This document shows, piece after piece, positions 60,064 to 64,000 of a stretch of DNA of 64,000 nt. The stretch covers positions 1,259,001 through 1,323,000 of the forward strand of contig NZ_LR134376.1 of the NCBI RefSeq assembly GCF_900637545.1, written 5' to 3'. Within the stretch, counting starts at the first letter, position 1. Each line of letters opens with the position of its first letter. The DNA comes from Aeromonas encheleia (GTDB taxonomy: Bacteria > Pseudomonadota > Gammaproteobacteria > Enterobacterales > Aeromonadaceae). A model generated the notes under the pieces. It saw nothing but the letters and a program-made list of their open reading frames with translations. It was not told the origin of the DNA and ran no database searches. The translations under genes and the position numbers were made by a program.

Positions 60064-61275
60064 TCAGCCGATGCGCTCGATGCGCGCCATGTAGAAGCCG
60101 TCGAAGCCGGTCTCGGACGGGCTGACGGTGTGATCGTCACGCAGCCGGTAGTTGTCGTTGGCGGCCAGGAACTTGTCCACCTGCTGGCGGTTCTCCTGGG
60201 GCAGGATGGAGCAGGTTGCATAGACCAGCAGACCACCGACCTTCACCATCTGGCTGTAGCGCTGCAGGATCTCCTCTTGCAGGGCGACCAACACCGGCAA
60301 CCGCTCGGCGGTGTCGCGCCACTTGGCATCCGGATTGCGCTTGAGCACGCCGAGGCCGGAGCAGGGCACGTCCAGCAACACCCGATCGGCGGTGCCTTTC
60401 AGGCGCTTGACGGTCTTGCTGCTCTCGATGACACGGGTCTCCACGTTGTGGGCACCGGCACGGCGCGCACGCTGCTTGAGGCTCTCCAGCTTCCACTCTT
60501 CTATGTCCATGGCCAGCAGGCGGCCCTTGCCGCTCATCAGGGCGGCGATGTGCAGCGTCTTGCCACCGGCACCGGCGCAGGCATCGATGACGCGCATGCC
60601 GGGGCTGACCTCGAGGGCGGCGGCGACCAGCTGGGAGCCCGCATCCTGCTGCTCGAACCAGCCATCGGCAAAGGCCTTGGTGCGGAACAGGGCGGCGTCA
60701 GTGGTAACCTGCAACGCGGTGGCGACCCCCTCGACCGGAATGGTGGAGACGTGCTCCTTGGCCAGCACGGCCTGCAACTCTTCCCGGGTGCCCTTGAGGG
60801 TGTTGACCCTCAGGTAGCGCTTGGGCATCCAGGCCAGGGCGGCCCGCTCGGCAGGCCAGGCCTCGCCCAGCTGCTCGCTGCCCAGCTGCTCCAGCCAGCT
60901 CGGGCAACCATCCATCAGCACCGGATTCTTCTTGGCCTCGGTGAGACGACGGCGGAAGGCCTCTTCATTGAAGCGATCCAGGCTGGGATGGTTAGACTGG
61001 GTTATCTTGTGGAAGGCGTGCCAGCTGTGCAGCAGCGGCCAGACGTTCTTGGCGGCCTGACGCACCTGAATGCCGGTGAGGAAGCAGTAGAGGCTGAGGC
61101 GGCGCAGCAGATCGCCGGTGACCAGGGCAATCCTTGCCTGTTCTTGCGGTTTGAGTTCGATGCCGGAGAAGTGACGGGCATAGGCTCTGTCCAGGGTGAG
61201 ACCCTGAGCCAATACATCGTCAACGATGGCAACGACCAGATCCCCGGAACGGGGCAACAGTGGGGACTTGAGCAT
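60064..61275 (-). CDS. RsmB/NOP-family RNA (cytosine-5) methyltransferase
   Basis: This 403-residue SAM-dependent methyltransferase has an N-terminal helical NusB/RsmB-like region (residues 1-170) and a catalytic domain. The SAM site reads VIDACAGAGGKTLHIAALMS, the first catalytic Cys motif VLLDVPCSGLGVLKRNPDAK and the second GLLVYATCSILPQENRQQV. Family members make m5C in rRNA or tRNA; the exact target is not decided, since classic RsmB is longer and lies next to fmt. ATG 61275 has AAGG 8 nt upstream; an in-frame start at 61350 lacks one. Confidence 0.9.
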   Translation of the reverse strand: MLKSPLLPRSGDLVVAIVDDVLAQGLTLDRAYARHFSGIELKPQEQARIALVTGDLLRRLSLYCFLTGIQVRQAAKNVWPLLHSWHAFHKITQSNHPSLDRFNEEAFRRRLTEAKKNPVLMDGCPSWLEQLGSEQLGEAWPAERAALAWMPKRYLRVNTLKGTREELQAVLAKEHVSTIPVEGVATALQVTTDAALFRTKAFADGWFEQQDAGSQLVAAALEVSPGMRVIDACAGAGGKTLHIAALMSGKGRLLAMDIEEWKLESLKQRARRAGAHNVETRVIESSKTVKRLKGTADRVLLDVPCSGLGVLKRNPDAKWRDTAERLPVLVALQEEILQRYSQMVKVGGLLVYATCSILPQENRQQVDKFLAANDNYRLRDDHTVSPSETGFDGFYMARIERIG

Positions 61276-61488
61276 GAGATTAACCTTGGCCAAATAAAGA
61301 TGAACCGACGCCGGATCGGCTGGGGTTCTGAAACTGACAAATCCGCGCAATGATAGGGGCTAGACCGAGTTGGCGCAACCGTCCCCATACGGGGAATGTA
61401 CAGCGGATGGTGCTGGACTTATCGCCACAGCAGGAAAATGATGCCGGGGCAGTTCGGGCGAACGCATTCAAAAAAGGAATTAAAAAAG

Positions 61489-63477
61489 ATGCAGGTGATG
61501 AAATTTTCCCCGCTGGCCCTGATGGTGGCCGGTCTGATGGCCTCCGGCGGCCTCGCCGCCAAGGAGTGGGACACCGTGCTGGCCCGCGGTGGTGCGGCGG
61601 ATGGCTATGAGGTGCGTGCAACCCAATACCGCGTCGCCAGGGTTCCCGCCGACTACTTCGCCGGCCTGCAGGTCGGTGAACGCCGGCTGACTCTGCCCCT
61701 GCCGGACGGCGATGAGGTGAGCTTCACCTTGCGCCCTTATGATCTGCTGCCGGCGGACTTGGCCGCCAAGTATCCCGGCATCTTGACCTTCAAGGGCCAC
61801 AACCTGGCCGCGCCGGCGGAGACGGGGCGCTTCGATCTGGGACCCCAGGGCTTCCACGCCATGTTCAGCCACCAGGGCAAGACGGTGTTCGTCGATCCCC
61901 TGCGCAACGGTGAAGGCTACGCCATCTATTACCAGCAGGACGCCCACGGCCGGCTGGATGAGGAGGCGGACAGGGTCATCGGCAGCGAGGCCAGGAAGCT
62001 GGCCCGTCAGGTGTTGGTGGCGGGCAACGAGCGCAAGCGCTACGTCATCGCCGTCTCGGCCGCGGGGGAGTACACCCAGTATCACGGTGGCACCGTCGAG
62101 GGCGGGCTGGCGGCCATCACCACCCTGCTCAACCGGGTGAACGAGGTGTATCAGCGCGACGTCGCCGCCGAGTTCCAGCTCGCCAGCGGCAACGACACCA
62201 TCATCTTCACCGATCCCGTCACCGATCCCTTCTTCAATGGTGAGGACCCGTCTGGTTCAGGCCTGACCGATACCGACGTCAACATGAAGGTGCAGGCCGA
62301 CGCGCTGGCCAAAGGGCTGGGCCCCTTCGATATCGGCCACGTGGTCAACACCGGCGGCGGTGGTCTGGCGGGGTTGGGGGTGCTCTGCACGGCGGAGAAA
62401 TCGGCCGGCATGACGGGCTCGGCCACGCCGGAGGGGGATGCCTTCTTCATCGACTACGTGGCCCACGAGATCGGCCACCAGTTCGGCGCCGATCACACCT
62501 TCAACGGCACCAGCGGCAGCTGCGGCGGCGGCAACCGGGAGGCCAGCCAGGCCTGGGAGCCGGGCAGCGGCAGCTCCATCATGGCCTATGCCGGCATCTG
62601 CGGGGAAGAGAACCTGCAGGCCAACAGCCTGCCCTATTTCCACAGCAAGTCCATCGAGCAGATGCGGGCACACATGGGGACAGTGGCCAGCTGCGGCACC
62701 CGGCTTAGCCTCACCAACAACGCGCCCCAGGTCGCCGCCGGCGCTGACTACGTCATCCCGGCCAACACCCCCTTCGTGCTCAAGGGGGCCGGGGCCGATC
62801 TGGATGGCGATCCCCTGACCTACAACTGGGAGCAGATCGATCTGGGCACCGAGTCCTTCAACGCCGCCAGCATGATAGACGACGGCACCCGCCCGCTGTT
62901 CCGCTTCGTGGCACCGACCGCGCTGCCGGAGCGCACCCTGCCAAGCTTTGCCTCCCTGCTGACCAACACCCTGGCGAAGGGGGAAACCTGGCCCGCCACC
63001 AACCGGGATCTCAACTTCCGGCTCACGGCGCGGGATGGCAAGGGCGGCGTGACCAGCGACGAGATGAAGGTCCAGGTGATCGATACCGGCAGCGCCTTCC
63101 GCCTCACCAGCCCGCTGGTGACCCCGCTGGCGGCCGGCCAGAACCAGACCATCGGCTGGGATGTCGCGGGCACCAGAGAGGCCCCCATCAACTGCAGCCG
63201 GGTCGACCTCTCCATGACCCGGGACGAGGGGGTGAACTGGACCCTGCTGGCCAGCGGCCAGCCCAACTCGGGCTCGGCGAACGTGGCCATCCCCGCCGGT
63301 GAGGACGGCACCGCCCGCCTGAAGGTCGCCTGCAGTGACAACCTCTTCTTCGCCATCAGCCCGCTCAAGCTGTCGGTGACCCAGCGCGCGGCAGAGGGCG
63401 GCGGTGGTGGCGGTGGCTCCCTCGGGTTCGGGACCCTGGCATTGGCCCTGCTGGGCTGGGTGCGGAGGCGGGCATGA
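61489..63477 (+). CDS. Secreted reprolysin-type zinc metalloprotease with GlyGly-CTERM anchor
   Basis: This 662-residue exported metzincin has a signal peptide ending at LAA (before KEWDT) and a propeptide-like region to about residue 170. The catalytic domain has zinc site HEIGHQFGADH at residues 326-336 and a Met-turn SIMAYAG at 363-369. A C-terminal beta-domain follows (NTPFVLKGAGADLDGDPLTY and a second Ig-like repeat). The extreme C-terminus is a run of Gly, then SLGFGTLALALLGWVRRRA, the GlyGly-CTERM sorting signal processed by rhombosortase after type II secretion. ATG 61489 has AAGGA 10 nt upstream. Substrates are unknown; a role in virulence or nutrition is guesswork. Confidence 0.9.
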   Translation: MQVMKFSPLALMVAGLMASGGLAAKEWDTVLARGGAADGYEVRATQYRVARVPADYFAGLQVGERRLTLPLPDGDEVSFTLRPYDLLPADLAAKYPGILTFKGHNLAAPAETGRFDLGPQGFHAMFSHQGKTVFVDPLRNGEGYAIYYQQDAHGRLDEEADRVIGSEARKLARQVLVAGNERKRYVIAVSAAGEYTQYHGGTVEGGLAAITTLLNRVNEVYQRDVAAEFQLASGNDTIIFTDPVTDPFFNGEDPSGSGLTDTDVNMKVQADALAKGLGPFDIGHVVNTGGGGLAGLGVLCTAEKSAGMTGSATPEGDAFFIDYVAHEIGHQFGADHTFNGTSGSCGGGNREASQAWEPGSGSSIMAYAGICGEENLQANSLPYFHSKSIEQMRAHMGTVASCGTRLSLTNNAPQVAAGADYVIPANTPFVLKGAGADLDGDPLTYNWEQIDLGTESFNAASMIDDGTRPLFRFVAPTALPERTLPSFASLLTNTLAKGETWPATNRDLNFRLTARDGKGGVTSDEMKVQVIDTGSAFRLTSPLVTPLAAGQNQTIGWDVAGTREAPINCSRVDLSMTRDEGVNWTLLASGQPNSGSANVAIPAGEDGTARLKVACSDNLFFAISPLKLSVTQRAAEGGGGGGGSLGFGTLALALLGWVRRRA

Positions 63478-63818
63478 GGCTAGGTTACGCCCTGTCGCTG
63501 GTGCTGCTCGCGGGTTGTCAGGCCGATGCCGGCACCCTGGAGCAGGCGCTCGATGACAGCCTCGCCAGGCAGGATTATCGGCTGATCGTGCGGGCGGGGC
63601 GCGGCGAGGTGGCCCCCGGCATACCGCAGGAGGCGCAGCTGGAGGCCAAGGCGCGCTGTGGGGTGCGCTACCTCGAGGGGCTGGGGGATGTCATCAAGCC
63701 GGACCAGCAAGAGGCGTATGCCAAACTCAGCGCCTATGCCGCCGAGTACAACCGGCGCATGCTGGCGCACTGCCCGCCGGCCGCGGCGCCCGCGAACCGA
63801 GGTGGCAGCCAGCCATGA
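63474..63818 (+). CDS. Small putative lipoprotein downstream of the metalloprotease
   Basis: This 114-residue protein starts MRLGYALSLVLLAGCQADAG, a short signal with lipobox LAGC, so it is probably lipidated at Cys15. The rest is helical and charged with two further Cys (ARCGVRYLEG and LAHCPPAA) that may pair. It overlaps the metalloprotease stop by ATGA and is very likely co-translated, suggesting a helper or inhibitor role. No family was recognised. Confidence 0.75.
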   Translation: MRLGYALSLVLLAGCQADAGTLEQALDDSLARQDYRLIVRAGRGEVAPGIPQEAQLEAKARCGVRYLEGLGDVIKPDQQEAYAKLSAYAAEYNRRMLAHCPPAAAPANRGGSQP

Positions 63819-63825
63819 CGCAACC

Positions 63826-63855
63826 AAGGGAGGCCCAGGCCTCCCTTCGCTTTTT
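63826..63855 (+). terminator. Terminator after the lipoprotein gene
   Basis: AAGGGAGGCC-CA-GGCCTCCCTT is followed by CGCTTTTT, 7 bp after the lipoprotein stop. It ends the protease-lipoprotein unit before pdxH. Confidence 0.88.
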
Positions 63856-63955
63856 GGGGCTCCCATTTGCGCGCCGCCGGACTTGTACCCATGGCCCGCT
63901 CGTCGCACAATGCCTTCATAGCCGCCTTGGCGGGAAAGAGAGAAGGAAAATCAAG

Positions 63956-64000
63956 ATGATGGATGTTGCCGATCTGCGCCGCGAATACACAAGGGGCGGA
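63956..64000 (+). CDS. pdxH: Pyridoxamine 5'-phosphate oxidase, N-terminus only (partial)
   Basis: The first 15 codons (MMDVADLRREYTRGG) match the start of PdxH, which in gammaproteobacteria begins with a DLRREYTRGG segment. The enzyme oxidises pyridoxamine or pyridoxine 5'-phosphate to pyridoxal phosphate with FMN. GAAGGAAAATCAAG precedes ATG 63956. The gene runs off the right edge. Confidence 0.75.
   Translation, partial: MMDVADLRREYTRGG

Noticed and set aside
1..64000. CRISPR arrays, tRNA or rRNA genes, insertion sequences, prophage genes
   Set aside because: No spaced direct-repeat arrays, cloverleaf sequences, transposases or integrases were recognised. The tandem repeats found are gene-end duplications and a fliK minisatellite.

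Overview
The window looks like chromosomal DNA from an Aeromonas-type gammaproteobacterium. The evidence is the high-GC codon usage, a polar-flagellum/chemotaxis supercluster (fliE to cheW with flhF, flhG and ParA/ParP-like genes) running into a ccm cytochrome c maturation cluster, a Vibrio-like chitooligosaccharide operon, a GlyGly-CTERM metalloprotease and a pdxH start at the right edge. Genus assignment is inference from gene content and order; no database search was possible.

Layout. 1-2.1 kb: the tail of an unknown gene, an alkyltransferase-like repair protein and a PAS-containing chemoreceptor. 2.3-12.7 kb (minus strand): a (GlcNAc)n uptake and breakdown operon with binding protein, two permeases, two ATPases, GH9 enzyme, GlcNAc kinase and GH20 hexosaminidase. 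13.3-14.6 kb: rimO. 15-20.8 kb: an arsenic island with an ArsP-like permease divergent from arsR, then arsR2-arsD-arsA-acr3-arsC. 20.9-21.7 kb: a secreted SYLF protein. 22-35.6 kb: fliEFGHIJ and fliKLMNOPQR-flhB. 36.2-50.2 kb: flhA-flhF-flhG-fliA-cheY-cheZ-cheA-cheB-motC/motD-like-parA-parP-cheW-DUF2802. 50.4-57.8 kb: ccmABCDEFGHI. 57.9-64 kb: mlaA, sodB, grxD, an RsmB/NOP-family RNA methyltransferase, the metalloprotease, a lipoprotein and the start of pdxH.

Regulation visible in the sequence. Three sigma-54 promoters with exact GG-N10-GC geometry precede fliE, fliK and flhA and divide the flagellar block into three transcription units. Two matching inverted repeats sit between the ArsP-like permease and arsR, and a different one precedes arsR2. 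An FNR-like box follows a terminator between ccmB and ccmC.

How the genes work together. FlhF/FlhG place and count the polar flagellum; the fli/flh genes build it under sigma-54 and then FliA control; CheY/Z/A/B/W signal to it; and ParA/ParP with a CheA carrying three DEFE-LLD-LHG repeats would anchor the arrays at the pole. The chitin operon is self-contained from periplasmic capture to GlcNAc phosphorylation.

The most unusual observation is a repeated anomaly at gene junctions. At fliE/fliF, fliG/fliH, fliH/fliI, fliN/fliO, fliQ/fliR, ccmE/ccmF (twice) and GH9/kinase, and more weakly at ccmA/ccmB and fliI/fliJ, the short spacer holds a micro-ORF. Its N-terminus resembles the start of the downstream gene and its C-terminus the end of the upstream gene, often joined to both by ATGA stop/start overlaps. 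Downstream of flhB the gene's last ~35 codons are repeated twice more in ~183-bp tandem units, with mostly synonymous differences. These look like diverged tandem duplications of gene junctions. I know of no description of such a series in one locus.
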